Of a stretch of DNA of 64,000 nt, positions 1 through 7,915 are shown in pieces. Both the position numbers and the translations under genes were made by a program. The DNA lies in NCBI GenBank assembly GCA_963786975.1, contig CAWBBE010000006.1, positions 62,001 to 126,000 of the forward strand, in the 5' to 3' direction. The notes beneath the pieces were generated by a model. The model was not told the DNA's origin, did no database searches, and saw only the letters and a program-made list of their open reading frames with translations. Source of the stretch: Palsa-506 sp963786975. Lineage in GTDB: Bacteria > Actinomycetota > Actinomycetes > Streptosporangiales > Streptosporangiaceae. Within the stretch, counting starts at the first letter, position 1. Every line of letters starts with the position of its first letter.

Positions 1-259
1 GCCCGGTGCCGGCCACCGGCAGCGTGTCGCCGGCCTGCAGCGCCGCCGCGACCCTGGCCGCCGTGCGGTGCTCCGACCCGGACAACTCGGGATCCGCATG
101 CAGGTCGTGCCGGAGCCGGACGGCCGCATCCAGCTCGCGGGCCAGCCCGGCGCGGAGCACCGCCGCGAGGCGCGCGGCAGGCTGGCCGGCGACCTGCATC
201 GCGGGACCGGTGATGCCGGCGCCGGACGCGCCGCCGCCGGTCATCCCGGCGCCGCTCAT
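1..259 (-). CDS. M20-family amidohydrolase/peptidase, 5' part only
   Basis: The minus strand reads as an open frame from an ATG at 259 to the window edge, so only the first 86 or so residues are present. After a Gly/Ala-rich leader the segment RHDLHADPELSGSEHRTA matches the N-terminal signature of M20D metallo-amidohydrolases (N-acyl amino acid or hippurate hydrolase type), where RxDLHxxPELS starts the catalytic domain. The metal-binding residues lie beyond the edge. It follows the amidohydrolase stop by 39 nt on the same strand and is probably the third gene of that operon. A second ATG in frame lies at 244. The ribosome binding site is weak. Family assignment is fairly safe; the substrate is unknown. 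Confidence 0.7.
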   Translation of the reverse strand, partial: MSGAGMTGGGASGAGITGPAMQVAGQPAARLAAVLRAGLARELDAAVRLRHDLHADPELSGSEHRTAARVAAALQAGDTLPVAGTG

Positions 260-298
260 CTCGTTGCGCCGGACCTGGCAGCGGCCGGCCGGCGCCGG

Positions 299-1426
299 TC
301 ATGGCTGGGCCAGCCGGTACACGCGAGTGGCGTTGGCCGAGCCGATGAGGTGCGCTACCCGGCCGGCGTCGGCCGCCGACCAGGCCTCGTCGGCGACGAA
401 CCGGGCAGTCAGCCCGGCCAGGTCGCGGCGGAAGCCGATGGCGCCCAGGTAGTGCAGCTCCGGCAGGCCGAAGGCGTCGGATGAGTAAAGCATCTTGCCG
501 AACGGCGTCAGCTCCAGCGCCTCGGCGAGCACCGCAGCGGAGCGCGCGCCCACGTGGTTGAGTATCGCGCCGAGGTCCATGTAGACGTGCGGGAAGACGT
601 TGGCCAGGTAGGCGGCCTGCCGGTGATGCGGATAGCAGTGCAGCAGCATGATCGGGGTGCCGATGGGCTGGGTGGCGCGCAGGAAGTCGTGCATCAGGGA
701 CGGGTCGGCCCGGTGCAGCCGCACGTCGGTGTCGCCGAACCCGACGTGGAACTGCACCGGCAGCCCGGTGTCCACCCCGGTCCAGATCAGGTGCCGGAGC
801 AGCACCTCGTCGTCCAGCCGGGCCGCCGGGTCGGCGTCGAGCGCGCGCAGCAGCCGCCCGGCCGCCGCCGTGACGTCCGCGCCGTCCGGGCGGGCGGGCG
901 CGAAATCCAGGCCGAGCCGGTAGGCGACGATTGACTTGAGCCCGACGGCGCCGCGGGTCGCGGTGGCCAGCGCAGCGGCGAACGCCGCGGCGAAACCGGC
1001 CGCGCTGGTGCCGTCCCTGGCGACCTGCTCGGCGACCGCCTCCAGCCGGACGATCTCCAGCGCGGGCGCGCCGCTCGCCGCCGCAAGCTGCTCCGGGGTG
1101 GCCACCTGATCGGCCTGGTAGCCGGTATCCACCAGCCACGACTGCACCTGCGCGGCCCGCAGCAGGCGCCGGCTCACCTCGGCGGTGCCGAGCTGCGCGC
1201 GGCGTTCCAGGTAGCTTTCCGCGGGCGCGGACGGCTCCAGCCCGAGGACCGGCGCGCACCAGCGGCGGACCGCGAAGCCGAGCTGGCTGTCGAACATGGA
1301 CGTGCCGGGCGGCCGGGGCCCGGTCCCCTCGCACAGCAGGGCCTCGAAGCCGGGGCGGTCGAGACCGCTCAGCACGAAGCCGTGCACGTGGTGGTCGATC
1401 AGCGCCAGCGGCTCGGTATCCGTCAC
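299..1426 (-). CDS. FluG-type amidohydrolase (amidohydrolase-2 superfamily)
   Basis: A 375-residue TIM-barrel metal-dependent hydrolase. The GTG start at 1426 is chosen because a GGAGGAG ribosome binding site lies just upstream and the protein then opens with VTDTEPLALIDHHVHGF, whose DHHVH matches the first metal-binding HxH strand of the family. Later motifs include PVQFHVGFGDTDV, MLLHCYPHHR and LYSSDAFGLPE, which carry the His and Asp residues expected near the other metal ligands. It lies 91 nt downstream of a glutamine-synthetase-like gene. In fungal FluG the same two domains are fused, amidohydrolase first. A role in hydrolysing a gamma-glutamyl or related amide made by, or feeding, the neighbouring ligase is inference. 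Confidence 0.8.
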   Translation of the reverse strand: MTDTEPLALIDHHVHGFVLSGLDRPGFEALLCEGTGPRPPGTSMFDSQLGFAVRRWCAPVLGLEPSAPAESYLERRAQLGTAEVSRRLLRAAQVQSWLVDTGYQADQVATPEQLAAASGAPALEIVRLEAVAEQVARDGTSAAGFAAAFAAALATATRGAVGLKSIVAYRLGLDFAPARPDGADVTAAAGRLLRALDADPAARLDDEVLLRHLIWTGVDTGLPVQFHVGFGDTDVRLHRADPSLMHDFLRATQPIGTPIMLLHCYPHHRQAAYLANVFPHVYMDLGAILNHVGARSAAVLAEALELTPFGKMLYSSDAFGLPELHYLGAIGFRRDLAGLTARFVADEAWSAADAGRVAHLIGSANATRVYRLAQP

Positions 1427-1517
1427 GTCTCCTCCGTCTTTGCGTGGCCGGCCGGCCGGCGCGCACCGCCGCCGGTGCTCCGCGCGGTGCCGGCCGGGCC
1501 TGGTCTGGCCGCTGCCA

Positions 1518-2975
1518 TCACCAGCGCCACCTGGTCTGCGCGACGATGTCGTCCGGGCTGAGGCCGGCGAACAGCTCGGTTTCGCCCCGCCGGACGGCCA
1601 GGAACGCCTCGAAGAGCGGATCGCCCATCGCCTCGCGCAGCACGGCGCTTTGCGCCAGGTGCCCGGTCGCCTCGGCGAGCGACTGCGGCAGCCTGCGGGC
1701 GCCGAGGCCGGCCGGGTCCGCGGCTGGCCGGCCGGCCGGGTCACCCGAGGTTTCCGGCGGCAGCGTGCCGCCGGAGCGGAGCCCGGCCAGCCCGGCGGCG
1801 AGCAGCGAGCCGACCACCAGGTAAGGATTCGCGGCCAGGTCAAAGCATTTGATCTCGAGGTTGGCGCGGGTATCGTGCTCACCTGATGAGCCGGTCACCA
1901 GCCGCAGCGCCGCCTCCCTGTTCTCCCGGCCCCAGCACTGGTAGGCACCTGCCCAGCGGGACGGCACCAGCCGCAGGTAGCTGGCCACGCTAGGCGCGCC
2001 GACCGCCGTCAGCTCCGGCAGGGCGGCCAGGATCCCGCTGGCGAACGCCTCGCCGTCGGCGCTGAGGCCGTGCCGTCCCGGGCCGCCGGCCAGCAGGCTC
2101 CGGCCGTCCCGGCGGATGCTGAGGTGCACGTGCCCGCCGTTGCCCACCGACCCGGGGACGACCGACGGGGCGAACGATGCCTGGAAGCCGAAGCGTGCCG
2201 ACACCGCGCGGATCGTCTGGCGGACGAGCACGCTGTCGTCGGCCGCGGCCACCGGGTCGCTGGCGGCGACGGAGACCTCAAGCTGGCCCGCGGCGTATTC
2301 CGGGTGGAACTGCTCGACCACGATTCCCTGCTGCTGCAGCGCCGTCACCAGGTCGCGGCCGTAGTCGGAAAGCTCGATCAGCCGGGTCATGCCGTAGGCC
2401 GGGCCCGCGCAGGCGGGCACGAACCGGCCGTCCGCATCGGTGCCCAGCGCCCACTCCAGCTCGAAGCTGACCCTGGCCGTCAGGCCGGCCGCGAGCGCCT
2501 CGGCGGCCATCCGGCGGGCGAACGACCGCTGGCAGGCGGCGTACCGGCGGCCTTCCTGGGTGTAGCGGTCGGCCGGCGCCCACGCCCAGCCGGGCTGCCC
2601 GGCGAGCGCGGTGACCCGGTCAAGCTCCGGCACCAGCCGCACATCGCCGTCCGGGCCGCCGATGTGCCTGCTGGTCACGATGTCGTCGTTGACCAGGAAC
2701 ACGTCGAACACCGGCGACATGCCGACGCCCCAGCCGGCCGCCCGCTGCAGGCGGCCGGCCGGGATCGCCTTCACCCGCGCGATGCCCGCATTATCGACAT
2801 AGCACAGCGCGACCATCCTGATGCCGGCCGCGGCGAGCCGTTCGGCCACGGCGCCCGCCCGGCTGACCAGTTCGGCCCGCCGCTCCGCGGTCAGCGTCAC
2901 CGGGCCGATCGCGGCTACCCGCCCGGCTCCGGCCGCGTCGCCGGGCCCGCTGGTGCCGCCATCTTCATTAGCCAC
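1518..2975 (-). CDS. Glutamine synthetase family ligase (FluG/gamma-glutamyl-amine ligase type)
   Basis: About 485 residues with the GS fold in order: an N-terminal beta-grasp domain (ALCYVDNAGIARVKAIP), catalytic Glu clusters (SFELEWAL and HPEYAAGQLEVSV), the NGGHVHLS nucleotide/metal loop, the RENREAALRLV arginine segment and the LEIKCFDLAANPYL C-terminal signature. It diverges from GSI-alpha/beta housekeeping enzymes and resembles GlnA-like ligases that gamma-glutamylate amines. The start could be GTG at 2993; GTG 2975 is preferred because GGTGAGG sits at good spacing. It heads a minus-strand group with the amidohydrolase and an M20 enzyme, suggesting nitrogen or amine catabolism rather than ammonia assimilation. 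The substrate cannot be read from sequence. Confidence 0.82.
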   Translation of the reverse strand: MANEDGGTSGPGDAAGAGRVAAIGPVTLTAERRAELVSRAGAVAERLAAAGIRMVALCYVDNAGIARVKAIPAGRLQRAAGWGVGMSPVFDVFLVNDDIVTSRHIGGPDGDVRLVPELDRVTALAGQPGWAWAPADRYTQEGRRYAACQRSFARRMAAEALAAGLTARVSFELEWALGTDADGRFVPACAGPAYGMTRLIELSDYGRDLVTALQQQGIVVEQFHPEYAAGQLEVSVAASDPVAAADDSVLVRQTIRAVSARFGFQASFAPSVVPGSVGNGGHVHLSIRRDGRSLLAGGPGRHGLSADGEAFASGILAALPELTAVGAPSVASYLRLVPSRWAGAYQCWGRENREAALRLVTGSSGEHDTRANLEIKCFDLAANPYLVVGSLLAAGLAGLRSGGTLPPETSGDPAGRPAADPAGLGARRLPQSLAEATGHLAQSAVLREAMGDPLFEAFLAVRRGETELFAGLSPDDIVAQTRWRW

Positions 2976-3217
2976 CGGCACCTCACCGTCCACTCGCCAC
3001 CCGTCAGCCCGGGGTCCCGGAAATATAACAGCCGGGCCTCAGCGCCGGCAGGCCCAGCGTCGGCGGGCAGCGCTCAGCCGGCCCGGCCAGGCGGCCCCCG
3101 GCCGCCGGCTCCGGCCAGGCACCCCGGGGCGCCACCGGGGCATCCGGCGCATCGGCGGCGAGTAGGTAGCTTGGCAGGCATGAGCTCCTGGATCGGGAAC
3201 AGCACTGGCGGGCCGCG

Positions 3218-4219
3218 ATGACCGCGGGCCAGCACACCACGGCAGGCCGGCCCGCGAGCGCGGATCACCGCGCGACGGCGGATCAGCACGCGACGGCAGA
3301 TCAGCACGCGACGGCGGATCAGCACGCGACGGCGGATCAGCGCGCGACGGTGGCCGGGCTGGTCGAGCGGTCGGCCGCGGCCTACGCGTCCGGCGTGCCG
3401 GAGCAGCCGTCCGACGACGGCTTGTTCGGCCCGGCCAGCGTCACCTGGCGGATCAGCGCCGACCTGGCGGCGCCGGTGGCCGGCCTGCGGGCGCTGCAGC
3501 TGCAGGCACTGCACCCGCTGGCGATGGCGGGCGTCGACCAGCACAGCGACTGGCGCGAGGATCCGGTCGGCCGGCTGGCCGCCACGTCGGCGTACGTCGC
3601 CGCGGTCAGCTTCGGCGAGCGGGCGGCCGCCGAGCGGGCCGCGGCCCGGGTGCGCCGGATCCACGAGCATGTCCGCGGCACCGACCCGGTGACCGGCCGG
3701 CCGTACGCGGCCGGCGATCCCGCGCTGCTGCTGTGGGTGCACGCCGCGCTGGTCGACTCCGCCATCGCCGCCCGGCAGGCCTTCGGCACCGCGCTGGCCC
3801 CGGCCGACGCCGACCGCTACGTCGCCGAGATGGTGGTCGCCGCCGAGCTTGTCGGCGTGCCGCGGAACCTGGTCCCGGCCAGCGCCGCCGGGCTTGCCTC
3901 CTATATTGCCTCGGTACGGCCGGAGCTGCGCTGCAGCCCGGCCGCCCGCGAGTCGATGGCCTACCTGCTGAATCCGCCCGGGCTGGACGAGGACATCGCC
4001 GCGATCTGGCAGGACATCCGGGACGCCGCGATCGCGACCCTGCCGGACTGGGCCAGCGAGATGTACGGCTACCCGGCACCGGCCGGGCTGACTCCGGCCC
4101 GCCGGACCGAGATCCGGCAGGCGCTCGGCGTGCTGGACGCCGTGTACCTCAGCGAGCCGGGCGTGCTGGAGGCACGGCAGCGGATCGCGCTGCGGGTCCG
4201 GACGGCCCGGCCGGCGTGA
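3218..4219 (+). CDS. Oxygenase MpaB family (DUF2236) protein
   Basis: A 333-residue protein of the DUF2236/MpaB family, related to latex-clearing and fungal MpaB oxygenases that use a histidine-bound haem. Family-typical segments are LQALHPLAMAGVDQHSDW, the RIHEHVRGTDP region and LLWVHAALVDSAI, which carry conserved His residues in a helical fold. The N-terminus (about residues 15-44) is an ADQHAT-type tandem repeat unlike the rest and probably disordered; a GTG at 3351 just after the repeats is an alternative start, but neither has a strong ribosome binding site. Its stop overlaps the next gene's GTG by 4 nt, so translation is likely coupled. It is divergent from the GS gene. Confidence 0.78.
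   Translation: MTAGQHTTAGRPASADHRATADQHATADQHATADQHATADQRATVAGLVERSAAAYASGVPEQPSDDGLFGPASVTWRISADLAAPVAGLRALQLQALHPLAMAGVDQHSDWREDPVGRLAATSAYVAAVSFGERAAAERAAARVRRIHEHVRGTDPVTGRPYAAGDPALLLWVHAALVDSAIAARQAFGTALAPADADRYVAEMVVAAELVGVPRNLVPASAAGLASYIASVRPELRCSPAARESMAYLLNPPGLDEDIAAIWQDIRDAAIATLPDWASEMYGYPAPAGLTPARRTEIRQALGVLDAVYLSEPGVLEARQRIALRVRTARPA
3260..3349 (+). repeat. Five 18-bp in-frame tandem repeats
   Basis: Five near-identical 18-bp units encode A-D-H/Q-H/R-A-T hexapeptides at the start of the MpaB-family protein. The units differ only at one or two positions each, so expansion looks recent. The period is a whole number of codons. Confidence 0.9.
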
Positions 4220-5646
4220 GGAAGCTGCTCACCGGCGGCGCGGTCACGGCCGTCGCCCTGGCGGTGCTGCACCGCCGGATCGGGCGGCTCCGGCTGAACC
4301 GCGGGATGGCCGCGCTCGGGCTGGCCGCCCGTGGCGGCGCCCGGTACGCGGCCAGCGCGCCACGGCTGTTCGCGGCGGCCGGCCAGCACCGGCAGCAACT
4401 GCGGACCGACCTCGCCCTGCAGACCGCGGAGGACGTCGCCAGCACGCTCGGCGCGATGAAGGGCGTGCTGATGAAGATCGGCCAGATGGCCAGCTACGTC
4501 GACGACGGCCTGGCGCCTGCGGTCCGCCGGACGCTGAGCAGGCTGCAGGACAGCGTGCCGCCGATGAGCCCGGAGCTGGCCGCCGGGGTCGTCGAGGAAG
4601 AGCTCGGCATGCCGCCGGAGCGCGCGTTCGCCAGCTGGGACCCGGAGCCGATCGCGGCCGCGTCGATCGGCCAGGTGCACCGCGCGATCACCCACGACGG
4701 CCGCGCGGTCGCGGTGAAGGTGCAGTACCCGGGCATCGCCGAGACGATCGCGGCGGACCTGGGCAACGTTGCGCTGCTCCGCCGGATGCTGAAGATCACC
4801 GCACCGGCCCAGGACGTCGACGCGCTGCTCGCCGAGCTGCGCGACCGGGTGATCGAGGAGCTCGACTACCGGCGCGAGGCGGACAACCAGCGGCTGTTCG
4901 CGGCCTACTACGACGGCCACCCGACGATCGGGATCCCGGCCGTCGTCAGCGAGCTGTCCACCAGGCGGCTGATCACCAGCGAGCTGTCCGGCGGCGCCAG
5001 GTTCGCCGAGCTGGCCGGCTGGCCGCAGGCCGAACGGGACCTGGCAGCCGAGACCATCTACCGGTTCGTGTTCCGCAGCCTGTACGAGGTGCATGCCTTC
5101 AACGGCGACCCGCACCCCGGCAACTACCTGTTCCACGGCGGCGGCCGGGTCACGTTCCTGGACTTCGGGCTGGTCAAGCACTTCACCCCGGACGAGCTGC
5201 GGCCGCTGATGATGATGGCGCGCAACCTGTGCGTGGAGCAGGACCCGGAGGCGTTCCGGCGCAGCCTGGAGGACGCCGGCTTCCTCCGCCCGGACGCGCC
5301 GCTGAGCACCGAGACGATCGTCGAGCACCTGGCCGTGTTCTACCAGACCATCCGCAGGCCGGGCCGGCTGACCGTGACCGGCGACTACGCGTCGGCGGTG
5401 GTCCGCAGGTTCTTCGACGTGCGCAGCCCGGTCGCCGAGTACGTGAGCGTGCCGCGGTCCTACGTGATCCTGCAGCGGATCAACCTCGGCCTGTTCGCGG
5501 TGCTCGGCGAGCTGACCGCGACCGCGGACTGGCGGGCCATCGCGGAGGAGATCTGGCCGTTCGTGCAGGCCCCGCCCTCCACCCCGATAGGGGAAGCCGA
5601 GGCCCGGTGGCGGGCGGGCCTGGCCAGGGCGGCGGCGCCGGCCTGA
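4216..5646 (+). CDS. AarF/ABC1/UbiB-family atypical kinase
   Basis: A 476-residue ABC1 (ADCK/UbiB) protein. It has the family-specific N-terminal KxGQ motif (LMKIGQMAS), the Ala-rich loop IAAASIGQVHRA replacing the glycine loop, the lysine VAVKVQYPG, the catalytic NGDPHPGNYLF and the metal-binding FLDFGLVK. These features mark a membrane-associated lipid or quinone-related ATPase/kinase rather than a protein kinase of the Hanks type. The GTG start at 4216 overlaps the MpaB-family stop (GTGA), so the pair is translationally coupled. A joint role in isoprenoid or quinone chemistry is plausible but inferred. The N-terminal residues are hydrophobic (LTGGAVTAVALAVL), possibly a membrane anchor. 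Confidence 0.88.
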   Translation: MRKLLTGGAVTAVALAVLHRRIGRLRLNRGMAALGLAARGGARYAASAPRLFAAAGQHRQQLRTDLALQTAEDVASTLGAMKGVLMKIGQMASYVDDGLAPAVRRTLSRLQDSVPPMSPELAAGVVEEELGMPPERAFASWDPEPIAAASIGQVHRAITHDGRAVAVKVQYPGIAETIAADLGNVALLRRMLKITAPAQDVDALLAELRDRVIEELDYRREADNQRLFAAYYDGHPTIGIPAVVSELSTRRLITSELSGGARFAELAGWPQAERDLAAETIYRFVFRSLYEVHAFNGDPHPGNYLFHGGGRVTFLDFGLVKHFTPDELRPLMMMARNLCVEQDPEAFRRSLEDAGFLRPDAPLSTETIVEHLAVFYQTIRRPGRLTVTGDYASAVVRRFFDVRSPVAEYVSVPRSYVILQRINLGLFAVLGELTATADWRAIAEEIWPFVQAPPSTPIGEAEARWRAGLARAAAPA

Positions 5647-5767
5647 GCCGCGGATGCCGCCGCCGGTGCCGCCTGGCCGACGGCACCGGCCACCGCGGAT
5701 CCGTTAAGAAAAGTCGGCAGCCGGCTCCGGTGCCGGGGATCCTTCCGGGCGCCAGCGAGCCGGCCGG

Positions 5768-6721
5768 TCAGTAACGGGCGCCCACGACGCGTTCGGCCAG
5801 CGGGTCGAGCACGGCCAGCTCGCCCGGCGTGAGCCTGACGTCCAGCGCGGCGACGTTCTGCTCCAGCCACTTCACCCGCTTGGTGCCCGGGATCGGCACC
5901 ACCGGGATACCGAGCCGCTCGCCCTGGGCGTAAACCCAGGCCAGCGCCACCTGCGCGGGAGCGACGTGGCTGGCCGCGGCCACGCCGCGCACTGCGTCGG
6001 CGACGGCCTGGTTGGCCCGGCCGGCGTCACCGGCGAATCGGGGATTGCGGCTGCGGAAGTCCGTCGCGGCGATCGCGTTTACGTCCACTGTGCCGGTCAG
6101 GAAGCCGCGGCCGAGCGGCGAGTACGGCACCAGCCCGGTGCCGAGCTCGCGGAGGGCGTCCAGCACGGTGGTCTCCGGGTCACGCGACCAGAGCGAGTAC
6201 TCGCTCTGCACGGCGGTGATCGGGTGCACGGCATGAGCGCGGCGCAGCAGGCCGCCGTCCGCCTCGGACAGGCCGAGATGACGTACCTTGCCCTCGCTGA
6301 CCAGCTCGGCCATCGCGCCGACGGTCTCCTCGATTTCCGCGGTCTGCGGCGGGCGGTGCAGGTAGTAGAGGTCGATCACCTCGGTGCCGAGCCGCAGCAG
6401 GGACGCCTCGCAGGACCGCCTGACATAGGCACGCTCGCCGCGGACCACGCGCTTGCCGTCGCCGGCCGTCCGGTCGATGCCGAACTTCGTGGCCAGCTGC
6501 ACCTCGTCCCTGCGGCCGGTGATCGCGCGGCCGACCAGCACCTCGTTGTGCCCCGCGCCGTAGATGTCGGCGGTGTCGATGAACGTCACGCCGAGATCCA
6601 GCGCGCGGCGGATGGTGGCGATCGACTCGTCCCAGTCGGTCTGGCCGTAGAACTCGCTCATGCCCATGCAGCCGAGTCCCTGGGCCGGGACGGACAGCTC
6701 GCCGAGTGATACCTTGCGCAC
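5768..6721 (-). CDS. Aldo/keto reductase
   Basis: A 317-residue (alpha/beta)8 NADPH-dependent oxidoreductase. The catalytic tetrad is visible: Asp49 and Tyr54 in FIDTADIYG, Lys79 in LATKFG and His122 in YYLHRPP. The C-terminal PIPGTKRVKWLEQNV is the NADP-binding signature. Start ATG 6721 gives MRKVSLGELSVPAQGLGCMGM, the standard N-terminus of the AKR13-like group. It is monocistronic, with its stop facing the AarF gene stop about 120 nt away. Physiological substrate unknown. Confidence 0.88.
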   Translation of the reverse strand: MRKVSLGELSVPAQGLGCMGMSEFYGQTDWDESIATIRRALDLGVTFIDTADIYGAGHNEVLVGRAITGRRDEVQLATKFGIDRTAGDGKRVVRGERAYVRRSCEASLLRLGTEVIDLYYLHRPPQTAEIEETVGAMAELVSEGKVRHLGLSEADGGLLRRAHAVHPITAVQSEYSLWSRDPETTVLDALRELGTGLVPYSPLGRGFLTGTVDVNAIAATDFRSRNPRFAGDAGRANQAVADAVRGVAAASHVAPAQVALAWVYAQGERLGIPVVPIPGTKRVKWLEQNVAALDVRLTPGELAVLDPLAERVVGARY

Positions 6722-6947
6722 GTCAGCCTTCCTGTAGTTGGCGTGGAGCCCCGGTCATCTGCGCGTCACGCCGGTCATTTGGCGGGCCGCTGCGGCGGTC
6801 GCGGCTCATCCGCGGCCGGGCCGGCGGTCGCGGCGAACCGCAGCTGGTCGCCGTTGACCTCGACGCTCGCGCGGGCGAACCCGGCGGCGCGAACACGGCA
6901 ATTTTACCCACCAGCCACGCGAAGCATAATTCAACAGGTGGAGAAAT

Positions 6948-6997
6948 TTACCGGTTAGGTTCTGTCCGGTCCCCGCCGGACAGAACCTAACCGGTAA
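6948..6997. repeat. Perfect 22-bp inverted repeat with 6-nt loop
   Basis: Arms 6948-6969 and 6976-6997 are perfect reverse complements separated by six bases. It sits in the 336-nt stretch 6722-7057 between the divergently transcribed aldo/keto reductase and regulator genes, where a terminator is not expected. No T-run follows on either side. I see no gene in the remainder of this stretch. It could be a mobile palindromic element, an mRNA-stabilising hairpin or a bidirectional terminator insulating the two promoters. Confidence 0.85.
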
Positions 6998-7057
6998 GTC
7001 GCCGGCCCGGGAATCGCGGGCGCATTCGGTTGCGCACCGGCAGCCAGCCGGAGCATT

Positions 7058-7090
7058 TAACTAAATTTAGTTAGTGATAGATTGCCACCG
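7058..7090 (+). promoter_or_regulatory. 16-bp palindromic operator at an apparently leaderless promoter
   Basis: TAACTAAATTTAGTTA (7058-7073) is a perfect palindrome in AT-rich DNA immediately before the regulator gene. A TAGATT box (7078-7083) lies seven bases from the GTG at 7090, suggesting a leaderless transcript whose promoter is covered by the palindrome. Autoregulation by the winged-helix protein encoded next is the simplest reading; this is inference. Confidence 0.6.
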
Positions 7091-7904
7091 TGCAGCCAGA
7101 GCAACCCGGTACCGCAGCGCTGGACGGTCTCGCCGCGGTGAGCGGCCTCGGCGATCAGGTGCGCGGACGGCTGTACGCCCTCGTGGCGGGCAGCCCCGGG
7201 CCCGTCGGCCGGGACGAGGCCGCCGCGGCGGCCGGCATCGGCCGCGGGCTGGCCGCCTACCATCTGGACAAGCTCGTCGAGCTCGGCCTGCTCACCGCCG
7301 GATACCAGCGTCCCGCGGGCCGCACCGGGCCGGGAGCGGGCCGGCCAAGGTCTACAGCCGCTCCGGGCGCGAGTTCGCCGTGTCAGTGCCGCCGCGCGAC
7401 TACGAGCTCGCCGCCCAGCTGCTGGCCCGCGCCGTCGAGGCGGCCAGCGGGCCGGCCAGGGCAGCGCTGCAGGCCGCGGCCCGGCAGTGCGGCACCGAGC
7501 TTGGCCGCCGCCATCAGGCCGGCCGCGGCCGGCCATCCGGCCCGCGCCAGGACAGCGCGCGGCAGGACAGCCCGCGCCAGGACGGCACACGGCAGGACGG
7601 CACGCGCCAGGACAGCCCGCGGCAGGACAGCCCGCGGCAGGACGGCCGCGCCCGGCGGGCCGCCGAGGCCGCATTGCGCGAGCACGGCTTCGAGCCCTGG
7701 CATGATCAGGCCGGCGCGATCCGGCTGCGCAATTGCCCGTTTCACCAGCTGGCCGCCGAGTATCCCGGCCTGACCTGTGCCATGAACCTGGCCCTTGTCG
7801 AGGGCATCGCCGCTGGCGCCGGCGCAACTGGGCTGTCCCCAGCGCTTGACCCAGCGCCCGGGCGGTGCTGCGTTGTGATCGGGGCCGGCAAGCCAACCGG
7901 ATGA
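7090..7904 (+). pseudogene. SufR-like winged-helix regulator with Cys-rich C-terminus, frame broken once
   Basis: Two frames together make one protein. The first (from GTG 7090) gives an ArsR/SufR-type winged helix, AAAGIGRGLAAYHLDKLVEL. The second, ending at 7904, resumes with AKVYSRSGREFAVSVPPRDY and then the cysteine set NCPFHQLA, LTCAMNL and GRCCVVIG, the spacing expected for Fe-S-binding SufR-like proteins. The break lies near 7346 in a GGCC-rich run; adding one base (or one four-base unit) restores the frame. A 15-bp RQDGT/RQDSP repeat array interrupts the region between the two halves. Either a sequencing indel or a real frameshift. The gene precedes transaldolase by 11 nt and probably heads that operon. 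Confidence 0.7.
7545..7649 (+). repeat. Seven 15-bp in-frame tandem repeats (RQDSP/RQDGT)
   Basis: Seven consecutive 15-bp units encode Arg-Gln-Asp-(Ser/Gly)-(Pro/Thr/Ala/Arg) within the regulator gene, between its HTH half and its cysteine-containing C-terminus. Units differ by third-position changes and a Ser/Gly swap. Confidence 0.9.
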
Positions 7905-7915
7905 GAAGGATTGCA

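Noticed and set aside
299..1882. 527-codon minus frame spanning the amidohydrolase and the end of the GS-like gene
   Set aside because: The extra N-terminal 150 codons are the out-of-frame GS gene; GTG 1426 with its ribosome binding site is the real start.
3260..3349. Regular repeats considered as a CRISPR array
   Set aside because: Units are contiguous 18-mers without spacers and are in frame with a gene.
6948..6997. Considered as an insertion-sequence terminal repeat
   Set aside because: No transposase or target-site duplication is visible; the arms form one hairpin.
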